Assembly (NCBI GenBank): GCA_016871685.1
Contig: VHCM01000008.1
Location: forward strand, 1-39,437
Reading direction: 5' to 3'
DNA length: 39,437 nt
DNA from: Verrucomicrobiota bacterium
GTDB lineage: Bacteria > Verrucomicrobiota > Verrucomicrobiia > Verrucomicrobiales > Akkermansiaceae
In this document: positions 27,122-36,729 of the stretch, piece by piece
Layout: each line of letters starts with the position of its first letter
Position numbering within the stretch: position 1 is the first letter of the stretch
Made by a program: the position numbers and the translations under genes
The notes under the pieces: generated by a model
What the model saw: the letters and a program-made list of their open reading frames with translations, nothing else
What the model was told of the DNA's origin: nothing
The model's database searches: none

Positions 27122-27934
27122 TCAGAGTTGCAAGGTGCCGGCGATCGACTGGGCGGCATCAAGGAACGACGGGTGTCGCGGAGTCCACCCGGTGGCGCGC
27201 AGCCTGGCGTTGGACACCCGCTTGTGCGTCCATCCGCGTTTGCGATCCCGATCGGCTGGACGGCGGGGAGGCAGCGGCATGGAAAACATCCGGGCCAGCG
27301 ATTCGTAGCATTCGAGCTGCGACAACGAACGATCGTCGCTGATGTTGAAAATCCTTCCGCGGATGCCCGATTCCGCCAAATGCAGCATGGCGGCCGACGC
27401 GTCGTCGCGATGAATCTGATTGAGAAACCGCCTGCCCTCCTCTTCGATCACCGCCTCACCAGTGAGAAATTTTCGCAGGATCACACTGCGTCCGGGCCCG
27501 TAGATGCCCGAAAGCCGCGCGACGATGCCATTCGCATTGAGCACGATTTGTTCCGCCTCAAGCAACAGTCTCCCGGTTTCGCGTTGGGGCAGGGTCTCGC
27601 TGTCCTCATCCACCAGCGAACCGTCGGTCTGGGAGTACACCGAGGTGCTGGAGGTGAACAGGATCGGGGTGTCTGGAAAGGCCGAGGCGAGATTCCGGCA
27701 GCCGTCGACGAACACACGCCGGTAGGCATCCTCGCCGCCACGCCCGGATGAGGCGCAATGAATGATCAGGTCGGCCGCCGGACAATCGGCCACGGCCGCA
27801 GGATCCGCAAGATCACAGCGCAACAGGCCGTCGCCGCCATGGAGCGATGCCGCCGAGACCCGCCATCCTCCGGCACGGAAATCCCGGGCGATGGCCGAAC
27901 CCAGGTAGCCGTGACCAAACAACATCAACCTCAT
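27122..27934 (-). CDS. NAD-dependent epimerase/dehydratase (extended SDR)
   Basis: The protein (270 residues from ATG 27934) opens with the Rossmann loop LMLFGHGYLGSAIARDF (GxGxxG-type). It then shows IIHCASSG, LFTSSTSVYSQTDG (SDR Ser region), RLSGIYGPGR (IYGPG motif) and IHRDDASAAMLHLAE. The active-site Tyr sits in VYSQTD rather than the usual YxxxK, as in the YeeZ-like atypical SDRs, so the chemistry cannot be assigned. It ends 13 bases from the convergent ABC gene. The upstream extension to 27976 lacks conserved residues and the Rossmann strand starts right after ATG 27934, which decides the start. It is divergent from the kinase gene. Confidence 0.85.
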   Translation of the reverse strand: MRLMLFGHGYLGSAIARDFRAGGWRVSAASLHGGDGLLRCDLADPAAVADCPAADLIIHCASSGRGGEDAYRRVFVDGCRNLASAFPDTPILFTSSTSVYSQTDGSLVDEDSETLPQRETGRLLLEAEQIVLNANGIVARLSGIYGPGRSVILRKFLTGEAVIEEEGRRFLNQIHRDDASAAMLHLAESGIRGRIFNISDDRSLSQLECYESLARMFSMPLPPRRPADRDRKRGWTHKRVSNARLRATGWTPRHPSFLDAAQSIAGTLQL

Positions 27935-28072
27935 GACGGGATGGGAGCGCAGACTCGGACCGTCCGCAACCTCCAATCGGGCCGTCGGCAGGGTACGATC
28001 GGACGCGACGCGACAGGCTGCGGGCTTTTCGCTTTGCAGGCGGCAGGCGCCGCCACGTAATGTCGCGCGCGC

Positions 28073-29023
28073 ATGCCAACCGATGCGATTCTATCCACCG
28101 CCCGGCAGTACCTCGGTGTGGACCCCACCGTGCCGATCACGCTCGAGCCGATCAACCGCGGCGCGTCGGGACGCACGATCGTGCGCGTCAAAAGCGCGCT
28201 GCGCGATTCGTTCATCGGCATGCACTGGACTGACGAACGCGAGGACAACGACCGCTTTGTCCCGGTCGCCCGGTTTTTGAAACAGGCGAAACTGCCGGTT
28301 CCGGAAATCCTGCACGAGCGTCTGCGATACCGCGTGGCGTTGATTGAAGATCTCGGTGACACCGACCTGCTCTCGCTTCGCGATGCTCCATTTGAAACGC
28401 GGCTTCCGCATTACGAGTCGGCGCTGCGCATGGTCGACCGCCTGTTTTATGCGAAGGTGCCCAAGGACTTCGAGCTGATGCCGCCATTCGACGCCGCTCT
28501 CTATCGTTGGGAGCAGGAATATTTTTTCGACCATTTCGTTGAAGGACATCTCGGGATGGACGCAGGTCGGCTCCGCGGTCATGACGCGTTCCCCTCCATG
28601 GCCGCCAGGCTCGGTTCGTCTGCCAAGCATCTCGTGCATCGCGATTTCCAATCGCAGAACCTGATGATCCGCGATGACCAGGTGTGGATGATCGATTTCC
28701 AGGGATTGCGGCGCGGACGACAGGAATACGATCTCGCGTCGCTGGTCTATGATCCCTATCTCGACCACACGCTGCAGGAGCGCGAGGCTTTGCTGGACCT
28801 CTGGGAACAGATCGCCGACGAGCGCCCCGAGCCTTCGCTCTTCAAGGAGTGCGCCGCACAGCGCCTGATGCAAGCGATCGGCGCTTACTCGATGATCCTC
28901 GCCAAGCGCGGCGACGAATGGTATCGCCCGCACATCGCCTCGGCCGCACGCCTCCTGGCCGAGGTGACCGCAGGTGGTCCGCTCGAAGAACCGCTGGCAC
29001 CGGTGCTCGAAGCCGTTGCCTGA
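28073..29023 (+). CDS. Aminoglycoside phosphotransferase-fold kinase, AmgK-like (COG3178)
   Basis: The 316 residues match the APH/choline-kinase fold. The catalytic loop is HRDFQSQNLMI (about residue 189), the metal-binding segment is MIDFQGLRRGRQEYDLASLVYDPY (about 207), and the N-lobe has VALIEDLGDTDLL. The DFQ...YDLASL pattern is that of AmgK, which phosphorylates MurNAc or GlcNAc at the anomeric position in peptidoglycan recycling. Its usual partner, the MurU nucleotidyltransferase, is not next to it, so the sugar is inferred only. A drug-resistance role is less likely, since the motifs fit AmgK better than aminoglycoside kinases. The stop is eight bases before the CHASE2 gene, which suggests one transcript. 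Confidence 0.75.
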   Translation: MPTDAILSTARQYLGVDPTVPITLEPINRGASGRTIVRVKSALRDSFIGMHWTDEREDNDRFVPVARFLKQAKLPVPEILHERLRYRVALIEDLGDTDLLSLRDAPFETRLPHYESALRMVDRLFYAKVPKDFELMPPFDAALYRWEQEYFFDHFVEGHLGMDAGRLRGHDAFPSMAARLGSSAKHLVHRDFQSQNLMIRDDQVWMIDFQGLRRGRQEYDLASLVYDPYLDHTLQEREALLDLWEQIADERPEPSLFKECAAQRLMQAIGAYSMILAKRGDEWYRPHIASAARLLAEVTAGGPLEEPLAPVLEAVA

Positions 29024-29031
29024 CCGATGTC

Positions 29032-30297
29032 ATGAGCGAGCGCCGCAACCGGGACTCCGCGCCGTGGCTCGTGCTGGGCCTGACGATTGCGGCGGCCATG
29101 ACCGTGTGGTGGTTGTCACCCGGCTCCGCGATCGATCGCGCGCTGTTCACGTGGGTGGCGCGCGGCTTTTACAATCCACCTGTCCAAATCGATCCCGGAC
29201 CCGACCGGGGATGGCTTCTGTCGTTTGCGGATGGCAGGAATGCCCGGCGCGACCCGTTTGTTTCGATTTCTCTCGGGGACGATCCGCAGGGCATCTTCCA
29301 GGAGTCCCCGCAATCGCCGGTCGATCTCGCGGTCGTCTTTTCCAACACCCATCGTCTCGGGGCGCGCCACGCGGCCAGCGCTGTCGTGCTCGCTTGGGAC
29401 GATCCGGACGCAGTCGGCATTGCGGCACTCGAGCAATCGATGGATGCGTTCGATTCCATCACCACGTGCGCTCCGGTGACGCGTGGGGCAGTCCCGCAGC
29501 CGATGCCGCCCGCGTTCCGGAGGTCATCTCTGGACGCAAGCACCGTGGCGGGCGGTGGCGGTCTTCCGGTGGTGAACCGCCTGCCCGTGCCCGATGTTTT
29601 CCTCGGCGGCGATCGGTCGTTCGCGGGATTCCAGCGCATCGAGTCCGAGCCCGACGATGGTCGTCATCTGCTGGCGATCTGGGGCGACCGTGTCATTCCG
29701 TCCTTCGCTCTCGTGGTGGCCATGCAGCAGGCGGGAGTTCAACCATCGGAACTGGTGGTGAGGCTTGGAAAGTCGATCGGCCTCGGTGCTGACGGCCCGC
29801 TGATTCCGATCGATGGCGCCGGACGGCTCGATCCGCGGGTTGCATCTCCACCATCCGTCCAGCGGATCGCAGCCGAGGAGCTGATCGATCGCCGGGAGTT
29901 GATCGTCGAGACGACGGATGCCCGGGCCGTGGTACTGTACGACGATCGCTCGATTGCCGAGCCTGCGACGCGCCGGTTTTCGGAACAGTTGTCCGGCACG
30001 CTGGGTGCGATCCTCGCAACTTGCGAACCCATGCGTGCGAAGCCGTATCCGGCATCCGGCATTGCGATCGACTGGCTGCTGCTGGGCGCACTGTGTCTCG
30101 GCCTTGCGGCCGGATCGACGAGTCGGAGCAGCTTTGCCGGCGGGGTCAGTCTGTTGGTCGTGTCGGCGGGATGGGCGGCGCTGGTGATTTGCGCGTTCGC
30201 GCTGCTCGATTGCTGGCTTCCTGCATCGGCGGGCATCTCAGCGATCGCCGTGGCATTGGCGTACCGGACGGTAATCACACGACGCGGTCCTTCATGA
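29032..30297 (+). CDS. CHASE2-domain membrane protein without an output domain
   Basis: The 421 residues show one N-terminal transmembrane helix (about 10-30), a long extracytoplasmic region, and three C-terminal helices from WLLLGALCLGLAAGS to the end. The middle has CHASE2 features: FAGFQRIESEPDDGRHLLAIW, then IPSFALVVAMQQAGV, then IPIDGAGRLDPR. CHASE2 is an extracytoplasmic sensor usually followed by three helices and a kinase or cyclase. Here the protein ends about eight residues after the last helix. The ATG at 29032 is preferred because the earlier in-frame start (28849) lies inside the kinase gene. It lies 8 bases after the kinase stop, so co-transcription is likely. Its last 6 bases overlap the convergent add gene. 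Confidence 0.75.
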   Translation: MSERRNRDSAPWLVLGLTIAAAMTVWWLSPGSAIDRALFTWVARGFYNPPVQIDPGPDRGWLLSFADGRNARRDPFVSISLGDDPQGIFQESPQSPVDLAVVFSNTHRLGARHAASAVVLAWDDPDAVGIAALEQSMDAFDSITTCAPVTRGAVPQPMPPAFRRSSLDASTVAGGGGLPVVNRLPVPDVFLGGDRSFAGFQRIESEPDDGRHLLAIWGDRVIPSFALVVAMQQAGVQPSELVVRLGKSIGLGADGPLIPIDGAGRLDPRVASPPSVQRIAAEELIDRRELIVETTDARAVVLYDDRSIAEPATRRFSEQLSGTLGAILATCEPMRAKPYPASGIAIDWLLLGALCLGLAAGSTSRSSFAGGVSLLVVSAGWAALVICAFALLDCWLPASAGISAIAVALAYRTVITRRGPS

Positions 30298-31425
30298 GCC
30301 CGCGTCTCCGGCCAACAAACGTCGGAACTCACGGTATCCGGGCCTGATCAGCGAATGAATGATCTCCAAGCGGTTCTCGAATGGAGCGAACGCGCTCTTC
30401 GCGGCGTTGAGCGCGAGTTTTTCCAGATCGTCCAATCCGAGATCGAACAACCGCGTCACCGTGGCGGTCTCGTGACTCATCGACGTGTCGCTCATCAAGC
30501 GGTTGTCGGTGTTGAGGCACACGCGGAATCCGTTGCGGAAGAACAAACCGAACGGATGATCCTCGAGCTTGCTGCAAGCACCGGTGTGCAGATTGCTGAT
30601 CACGCACATTTCGAGCGGCACCCGGTGGTCGAGCACGTAGCGCGCCAGCGAGCCAAGCCGCGGCGGACCATCCGCGGTGATATCCATGTCGTCGAGCAGT
30701 CGAGTGGCATGGCCGAGGCGATGCGCACCGCAGTATTGCAGCGCCTGCCAGATCGAATCGACACCATAGGCCTCACCGGCGTGGATCGTGATGTTGAAGT
30801 TCGCCCGCTGGATCGCATGAAACGCCTCGATGTGCTTCTTGGGCGGGTGACCCGCCTCGCCGCCGGCGAGGTCGAATCCGACGACACCGATGTCGCGGCA
30901 GCGGATCGCCAGCTCGGCCGCTTCGAGCGAACTGGACAGGTGGCGCATCGCGCAGAGGATCAGCCCCCAGCGGACTCCGAAGCGCGATGACCCGCGCTCC
31001 AGCCCGCGTACCACGGCCCTTACGACCTCGTCCTGCGTCAGCCCGGCCTCCGTGTGATAGAGAGGCGCAAAGCGCACCTCCGCGTAAACCACTCCGTCCG
31101 CCGCCATGTCTTCGATGAACTCCCAGGCGACGCGCTCAAGTCCTTCGGCGGTTTGCATGATCGCCGTCGTGTGACGGAAGCATTCAAGGTATTCCGTCAG
31201 TCCGCCGCGTTGTGCACCACGGTGAAACCAGGCGGCGAGATCATCGGGATCTCGCGTCGGCAGATCCGGATAGCCGGTGTCTTTTGCCAGATCGATCACT
31301 GTTGCCGGGCGCAGTCCGCCATCGAGATGTTCGTGAAGCAATACCTTGGGAATGGCACGCACGTCGATGCGCTGCAGGAGTTCTTCGCCGCGGGGAACGG
31401 ATGATGCGGGGGAGGGCATGGCCAT
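30292..31425 (-). CDS. add: Adenosine deaminase family protein
   Basis: It hydrolyses adenosine (or a related purine nucleoside) to inosine and ammonia in the cytoplasm. The metal-binding HEHLDGG is near residue 32, TIHAGEAYG carries the catalytic Glu, HRLGHAT a zinc or catalytic His, and LNTDNRLMS the Asp pair. The TDNRLMS form is seen in actinobacterial-type adenosine deaminases. It has 377 residues from ATG 31425; ATG 31419 and a TTG at 31431 are alternatives. It overlaps the convergent CHASE2 gene by 6 bases at its 3' end. Related enzymes act on adenine or aminodeoxyfutalosine, so substrate specificity is not fixed. Confidence 0.87.
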   Translation of the reverse strand: MAMPSPASSVPRGEELLQRIDVRAIPKVLLHEHLDGGLRPATVIDLAKDTGYPDLPTRDPDDLAAWFHRGAQRGGLTEYLECFRHTTAIMQTAEGLERVAWEFIEDMAADGVVYAEVRFAPLYHTEAGLTQDEVVRAVVRGLERGSSRFGVRWGLILCAMRHLSSSLEAAELAIRCRDIGVVGFDLAGGEAGHPPKKHIEAFHAIQRANFNITIHAGEAYGVDSIWQALQYCGAHRLGHATRLLDDMDITADGPPRLGSLARYVLDHRVPLEMCVISNLHTGACSKLEDHPFGLFFRNGFRVCLNTDNRLMSDTSMSHETATVTRLFDLGLDDLEKLALNAAKSAFAPFENRLEIIHSLIRPGYREFRRLLAGDAGS

Positions 31426-31555
31426 GAGCAATGACTGGATTCAGTCCGCATGCGAAGCGGAATGCGCGAAAAAATCATCAACTTTCATGTAGCAAATGAC
31501 CGATTTTCCAGCAATGACGGGCGTTTCACAGCACTCCGCGCGATGTCGTTTTTTC

Positions 31556-31584
31556 TTGATTTCCTACATGAACCTGTTTATCAC
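31556..31584 (+). promoter_or_regulatory. Possible sigma-70-type promoter before rlpA
   Basis: TTGATT (31556-31561) and TATCAC (31579-31584) are separated by 17 bases in an AT-rich stretch about 55 bases upstream of the ATG at 31638. The -10 match is poor, so this is tentative. Confidence 0.3.
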
Positions 31585-31637
31585 ATCTGCCCCGCAGACG
31601 CTAGATCCCGTTGCTTCCGCCAATTCAATCCGCTCCC

Positions 31638-32075
31638 ATGAACATGAAACGGATTCGCATTTCACTCGTCGCAAGCCTTTGTGCATCGCTGTTTCTTCCC
31701 GCTTGCGCCAGCACCAGCCAGTCATCGGTCACGAAGCCTGAGCACGACTCAGGGTACAAGGTGGCTGCGATCGAGCACGGAAAGGCATCGTGGTATTCGA
31801 TCGCGACCAACTTCGGCACCAAGACCGCAAGCGGTCAGAAACTCTGCAATTTCAAACCGACCGCCGCACACAAGACGTTGCCGATGGGCACCAAGGTGCG
31901 CGTGACGAATCAAGCCAACGGCAAATCGGAAATCGTCACGATCAACGACCGCGGTCCTTACATCAAAGGCCGCATCATCGATGTCACGATCGGAACCGCT
32001 GAGCGACTTGGCTTCCGCCAGCGCGGCGTCGTCCCGGTGAAGGTGGAGGTGCTCAAGCCGGCGAAGAATCCGTGA
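31638..32075 (+). CDS. rlpA: RlpA-like septal ring lipoprotein
   Basis: The 145 residues open with a lipoprotein signal peptide: basic residues, the hydrophobic LVASLCASLFLP core, and a lipobox-like LPAC whose Cys would carry the lipid. The mature part is a double-psi beta-barrel: GKASWYSIATNFGTKTASGQ, then PMGTKVRVTNQANGKSEIVTINDRGPY and GRIIDVTIGTAERLGF. These are the conserved RlpA segments, including the Asp in NDRGPY. RlpA family enzymes cleave peptidoglycan strands lacking stem peptides and act at the division septum. The C-terminal SPOR domain of the E. coli protein is absent. The ATG at 31638 (or 31644) is chosen because it begins the signal peptide. Confidence 0.9.
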   Translation: MNMKRIRISLVASLCASLFLPACASTSQSSVTKPEHDSGYKVAAIEHGKASWYSIATNFGTKTASGQKLCNFKPTAAHKTLPMGTKVRVTNQANGKSEIVTINDRGPYIKGRIIDVTIGTAERLGFRQRGVVPVKVEVLKPAKNP

Positions 32076-32226
32076 GACGGCCGGATCCCCACTGATACGC
32101 GTCACGGCTTGACTTCTCCGCGATCGGTGGTTCATCATCCGCCGCATTTTGCGCTGGCGGCAGAGATCGGGATGGTTCCGCCCGATGCATCCGGCGTGGC
32201 ATGCAATCTGCTCCCACCGCATCATC

Positions 32227-35200
32227 ATGCCCAACGATTCCCCAGGCAGGCCGCCCCTTTATGATCCGTCGCAGGAGCATGACGCCTGCGGTGTTGGGTT
32301 CATCGCGCGCACGGACGGCATGCGCAGCCATCAAGTGCTCAGGCACGGACTGGCAGCGCTCAAGGGGCTTGCCCACCGCGGAGCGATCGATGCCGACTCG
32401 GCGACTGGCGACGGGGCGGGGGTGATGACCCAGCTCCCCCATGCGCTGATCCGCCGGGAATTGGAGTCACGCGGCATCCGTGTCGTCCCCGATGACCGTG
32501 ATCTCGCGGTGGCGATGCTTTTCATGCCGCACGGCGATGATCTCGCGCAGGCGCGCATTCGGAAGATTTTCATCGAGGCGGTGAAAGAAGAGGGGCTCGG
32601 GTTCGTCGGGTGGCGTGAAGTACCGGTCGATGAGTCGATCCTTGGGCGTAAGGCCGCGGAAACCCAGCCGTTCGTTGTCCAAGCGGTCATCGCCAGGATT
32701 GACGGCGCGGAGGACGACGACTTCGAGCGCTCGTTGTTTCTCGCACAAAAGGTCGCGGAGCGCAGGTGCGCGGAAGCCAGGCTCGACGGTTTCTACGTCT
32801 GCTCGTGTTCGTCGCGGACGATCGTCTACAAGGGGTTGTTCAACGCGCCGGAGGTCGGCAGATACTTTCCCGATCTGCGTGATTCGTCATACACCACCGC
32901 TTTCACGTTGTTCCATCAGCGTTATTCGACCAACACGTTTCCGACCTGGCATCTCGCCCAGCCGTTCCGCCTGCTCGCCCACAATGGCGAGATCAACACG
33001 ATTCGCGGCAACCGCGTGCGGATGCAGGCCCGCGAGCGATCGATGGCCGGCGGCATCTGGGGCGCTCGATTCGCCGATCTCCATCCGATCGTGCAGCCTG
33101 GCATGTCGGACTCGGCCAGTTTCGACAACGTCCTGCAAGTGCTCTCGCTCGGCAGTCGCTCGCTGCCGCATGCGATGATGATGATGGCGCCTCCCGCTTG
33201 GGAGAAGAACCCGCGCCTGGGCGAATCCGAACGCGCGTTCTTCCAATACCACTCGATGATGATGGAGCCGTGGGACGGGCCATCGGCGCTGGTCTTCTCC
33301 GACGGCCGCATCGTCGGTGCGACGCTTGACCGCAACGGACTGCGACCGGCGCGTTTCACCATCTACGACGACGGTCATGTGCTGCTCGCCTCGGAAACCG
33401 GCCTCGTGCCCGATCTTCCCGGACGCGTGGTGCTCAACGGACGACTCGGCCCCGGGCGGATGATTGCCGTCGACCTGGTGAAGCATCGTCTGCTGATGGA
33501 CGAGGAAATCAAACAGGAGGTCGCCGGCAATCCGGTCTACAGCGAATGGTGTGCCGGACATCTCGTCGGCCTGCGGGAGGTTCTCGCTTCTCAGGACCAT
33601 TCCGCGGTCACTCCGGTGCCGACCGACGAGGATCTTCTCATCCAGCAGCATGCGTTCGGATACGACACGGAGGAAATCGAAATGGTTCTCGGCCCGCTGG
33701 CGGAAGGCAAGGAGCCGACCGGTTCCATGGGTGACGACACGCCGCTGGCGGTGCTTTCGCGCAAGCCGAAGCTCCTCTACAGCTACTTCAAGCAGTTGTT
33801 CGCCCAAGTGACGAATCCGCCGATCGATCCGATCCGTGAGAAATCGGTGATGTCGCTCGCCGCGGCGCTCGGTCCGCGTCTCGGACTGTTCGACACCAAG
33901 CTCGCGCCCGAAGCGGTGCTGCGTCTCGACTCGCCGGTATTGCTGGATCATGAATTCGCCGCGCTCGATGCGGTGCCGTTTCTCAAGAACGCGATCGTTC
34001 GGCTGCACGCGCTGTTCGATCCCGACTCCGGACCCGACGCACTCGCCGATGCCGTCCACGATCTTGCGAGGACCGCGCTGCGTGCGGTCGAGCGCGACGG
34101 AGCGAAGATCCTTGTGCTGAGCGACAGGGATGTCTCGAAAAACCGTACGCCGATCCCGATGCTGCTCGCGGTGGGTGCGGTGCAGCATCGGCTCATCCGG
34201 TCCGGCGTGCGCCTGAAGTGCGATCTGGTCGTGCAGACCGGCGAGGCGCGCGACACCCACCAGATCGCCTGCCTCATCGGCTACGGTGCCAGCGCGGTAC
34301 ACCCGTGGCTGGCACTTGCGACGATCCGGTCTTTGGCCGCCCCGGACACGGCCCCGCCGATCGACGGCCCGTCCGTGGGGGAACGGAATTACCAGTCCGC
34401 CATCCAATCCGGCCTGCTCAAAGTGATGGCGCGCATGGGGATCAGCACCATTGCAAGCTATCGCGGTGCGCAAGTGTTCGAAGCCATCGGCATCGGCGGC
34501 AAGGTGATCGAGGAATGCTTTGTCGGCACCGCCTCGCCGATTGGCGGCATTGGCTACCGGCAGATCGCCGCGGAAACCGTACAGCGACACGAGCGCACTT
34601 TCGGAACCTCCGGAGCTTCTGCGCTTCCGGACGAGGGGAACTACCGGGTCGTCAAAAAAGGCGGGGGTGAATTCCACGGATGGAATCCCAAGGTGGTCGC
34701 GGCGATGCACAAGTTCGCGAAATCCTCCAGCGCGGATCCCTATGATGGCTTCGCCCGCAGTGCCCAAGACCATCCACCGGCCACCATCAAGGACCTGCTC
34801 CGCATTCGCTATCCGGACCATGGGATATCCATCGATGAAGTCGAACCGATCGGCGACATCCTCCGCCGCTTCACCACCGCGGGCATGTCGCTCGGCGCGC
34901 TTTCACCGGAGGCCCACGAGGCGCTTGCGATCGCGATGAACCGCATCGGAGCGAAGTCGAACTCCGGCGAAGGTGGCGAGGACCCCGCGCGCTTCAGCCC
35001 GCGCGACAACGGCGACAGCGCCAACAGCGCGATCAAGCAAGTCGCCTCGGGCCGCTTCGGCGTCACCGCGGAATACCTGGCCAACGCCCGCGAGATCGAA
35101 ATCAAGATGGCTCAGGGCGCGAAGCCGGGCGAAGGGGGGCAGTTGCCGGGCCACAAGGTGACACCGCTCATCGCCAGGCTGCGTTTTTCAGTCCCCGGGG

Positions 35201-36729
35201 TGACGTTGATCTCACCGCCGCCACACCACGATATCTATTCGATCGAGGATCTCGCCCAGCTCATCCTCGATCTCAAAGAGGTCAATCCTCGTGCGAAGGT
35301 CTGCGTGAAGTTGGTGTCGTCATCCGGCGTCGGCACCATCGCCGCCGGCGTCGCCAAGGCGTTTGCCGACGTGATCCTGATCTCCGGGCACGAAGGCGGA
35401 ACCGGGGCGTCGCCGCTCGGTTCGATCAAACACGCCGGATCCGACTGGGCGCTCGGACTGGCCGAGGCGCACCAGGTGTTGATGATGAACGGACTTCGCA
35501 ACCGCGTGACGCTGCGCACCGACGGCGGCATGAAGACCGCGCGCGACATCGTCACCGCGGCCATCCTCGGCGCGGAGGAATTCAACTTCGGCACGGCCGC
35601 ACTCATCGCCGCGGGATGCGCGATGTTCCGCGTCTGTCACAACAACACCTGTCCGGTCGGAGTCGCCACCCAGCGTGAGGACCTGCGCGCGAAGTTCCGG
35701 GGCAAACCCGAACATGTCGTCGCTTACTTCGAGGCCGTCGCGGGCGAGGTCAGGCAAACCCTCGCGAAGCTCGGCGCCCACACGCTCAACGACATCATCG
35801 GCAGGCCGGAACTGCTCGAACAAATCGACGACCCGGAAAATCCGAAGTCGCACTTCATCAATCTGTCCGGCGTGCTCCACAACGCCGATCCGGCGGGCAG
35901 GCACGATCGGTTCCACAGCCGCGAGCGCAACCAACGCTTCGGCAGTGAGGGATCGCTCGACGAGGAAATCCTGCAGGACGCGCGTCACGTCATCGTCGAC
36001 CCTGATCACCGGCGATTCACCGGATCCTACCGCATCCGCAACACGCATCGCTGCGTCGGTACGCACCTGTCCGGTCAGATCGCCTACCTGCGCGGCAGCA
36101 CCCGGCCACTCGCCCCGCGCACCATCGATCTGTCCTTCCGCGGCACGGCCGGACAAAGCTTCGGCACCTTCCTTGTCGACGGCCTGCGCCTGCACCTCAC
36201 CGGCGAAGCCAATGATTACGTCGGCAAAGGCATGAGCGGCGGCGAAATCGTGATCCGTCCTCACGAAAAAGCCGCGTTTGCCTGGGAAACCAATGTCATC
36301 ATCGGCAACACTTGCCTCTATGGCGCGACCGGCGGACGGCTTTTCGCCGCCGGCTGGGCAGGCGAGCGCTTCGCTGTGCGCAATTCCGGTGCCACCGCAG
36401 TCGTCGAAGGAGTGGGGGACCACGGTTGCGAATACATGACGCGTGGCACCGTCGTCATCCTCGGCCGCACCGGACTCAACTTCGCGGCCGGCATGAGTGG
36501 CGGCAACGTCTACATCTTCGACGAACGCGGCACATTGCCCGGCCGTTGCAATCCGGAAATAGTCAGACTCACACGCATCGGCACGAACCAAGAAGAATGC
36601 GCCACGCTCCACGACCTCATCCAGCAACACGCCGAGGCGACCGAAAGCCCGCATGCCGCTCGCATCCTGTCTGATTGGCAATCCGCGCTCGAGCACTTCT
36701 GGAAAGTCGTGCCGCAGCCTGCGGGATGA
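32227..36729 (+). CDS. gltB: Glutamate synthase, large (alpha) subunit
   Basis: It makes two glutamates from glutamine and 2-oxoglutarate. The N-terminal class II amidotransferase opens with HDACGVGF; Cys21 would become the N-terminal nucleophile after a short propeptide is removed, as in the family. The central and FMN-binding synthase domains follow (EPIGDILRRF, GEGGEDPARF, SGVGTIAAGVAKA, HEGGTGASP). The 3Fe-4S cysteines are C1131, C1137 and C1142 in CAMFRVCHNNTCPVG. The C-terminal GXGXG beta-helix follows (GEANDYVGKGMSGG, NTCLYGATGG). 1500 residues is the usual length. The start is the ATG at 32227; the open frame upstream lacks conserved residues. gltD is not beside it, so the small subunit must be elsewhere, or the enzyme uses ferredoxin. 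Confidence 0.97.
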   Translation: MPNDSPGRPPLYDPSQEHDACGVGFIARTDGMRSHQVLRHGLAALKGLAHRGAIDADSATGDGAGVMTQLPHALIRRELESRGIRVVPDDRDLAVAMLFMPHGDDLAQARIRKIFIEAVKEEGLGFVGWREVPVDESILGRKAAETQPFVVQAVIARIDGAEDDDFERSLFLAQKVAERRCAEARLDGFYVCSCSSRTIVYKGLFNAPEVGRYFPDLRDSSYTTAFTLFHQRYSTNTFPTWHLAQPFRLLAHNGEINTIRGNRVRMQARERSMAGGIWGARFADLHPIVQPGMSDSASFDNVLQVLSLGSRSLPHAMMMMAPPAWEKNPRLGESERAFFQYHSMMMEPWDGPSALVFSDGRIVGATLDRNGLRPARFTIYDDGHVLLASETGLVPDLPGRVVLNGRLGPGRMIAVDLVKHRLLMDEEIKQEVAGNPVYSEWCAGHLVGLREVLASQDHSAVTPVPTDEDLLIQQHAFGYDTEEIEMVLGPLAEGKEPTGSMGDDTPLAVLSRKPKLLYSYFKQLFAQVTNPPIDPIREKSVMSLAAALGPRLGLFDTKLAPEAVLRLDSPVLLDHEFAALDAVPFLKNAIVRLHALFDPDSGPDALADAVHDLARTALRAVERDGAKILVLSDRDVSKNRTPIPMLLAVGAVQHRLIRSGVRLKCDLVVQTGEARDTHQIACLIGYGASAVHPWLALATIRSLAAPDTAPPIDGPSVGERNYQSAIQSGLLKVMARMGISTIASYRGAQVFEAIGIGGKVIEECFVGTASPIGGIGYRQIAAETVQRHERTFGTSGASALPDEGNYRVVKKGGGEFHGWNPKVVAAMHKFAKSSSADPYDGFARSAQDHPPATIKDLLRIRYPDHGISIDEVEPIGDILRRFTTAGMSLGALSPEAHEALAIAMNRIGAKSNSGEGGEDPARFSPRDNGDSANSAIKQVASGRFGVTAEYLANAREIEIKMAQGAKPGEGGQLPGHKVTPLIARLRFSVPGVTLISPPPHHDIYSIEDLAQLILDLKEVNPRAKVCVKLVSSSGVGTIAAGVAKAFADVILISGHEGGTGASPLGSIKHAGSDWALGLAEAHQVLMMNGLRNRVTLRTDGGMKTARDIVTAAILGAEEFNFGTAALIAAGCAMFRVCHNNTCPVGVATQREDLRAKFRGKPEHVVAYFEAVAGEVRQTLAKLGAHTLNDIIGRPELLEQIDDPENPKSHFINLSGVLHNADPAGRHDRFHSRERNQRFGSEGSLDEEILQDARHVIVDPDHRRFTGSYRIRNTHRCVGTHLSGQIAYLRGSTRPLAPRTIDLSFRGTAGQSFGTFLVDGLRLHLTGEANDYVGKGMSGGEIVIRPHEKAAFAWETNVIIGNTCLYGATGGRLFAAGWAGERFAVRNSGATAVVEGVGDHGCEYMTRGTVVILGRTGLNFAAGMSGGNVYIFDERGTLPGRCNPEIVRLTRIGTNQEECATLHDLIQQHAEATESPHAARILSDWQSALEHFWKVVPQPAG

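Noticed and set aside
28073-29023. Reading the APH-fold gene as an antibiotic resistance gene
   Set aside because: The DFQ...YDLASL and LIEDLGD motifs fit AmgK-like sugar kinases of peptidoglycan recycling better than aminoglycoside kinases.
32887-34821. A 644-residue minus-strand open frame inside gltB
   Set aside because: It lies fully opposite conserved glutamate synthase sequence and shows no motifs of its own.
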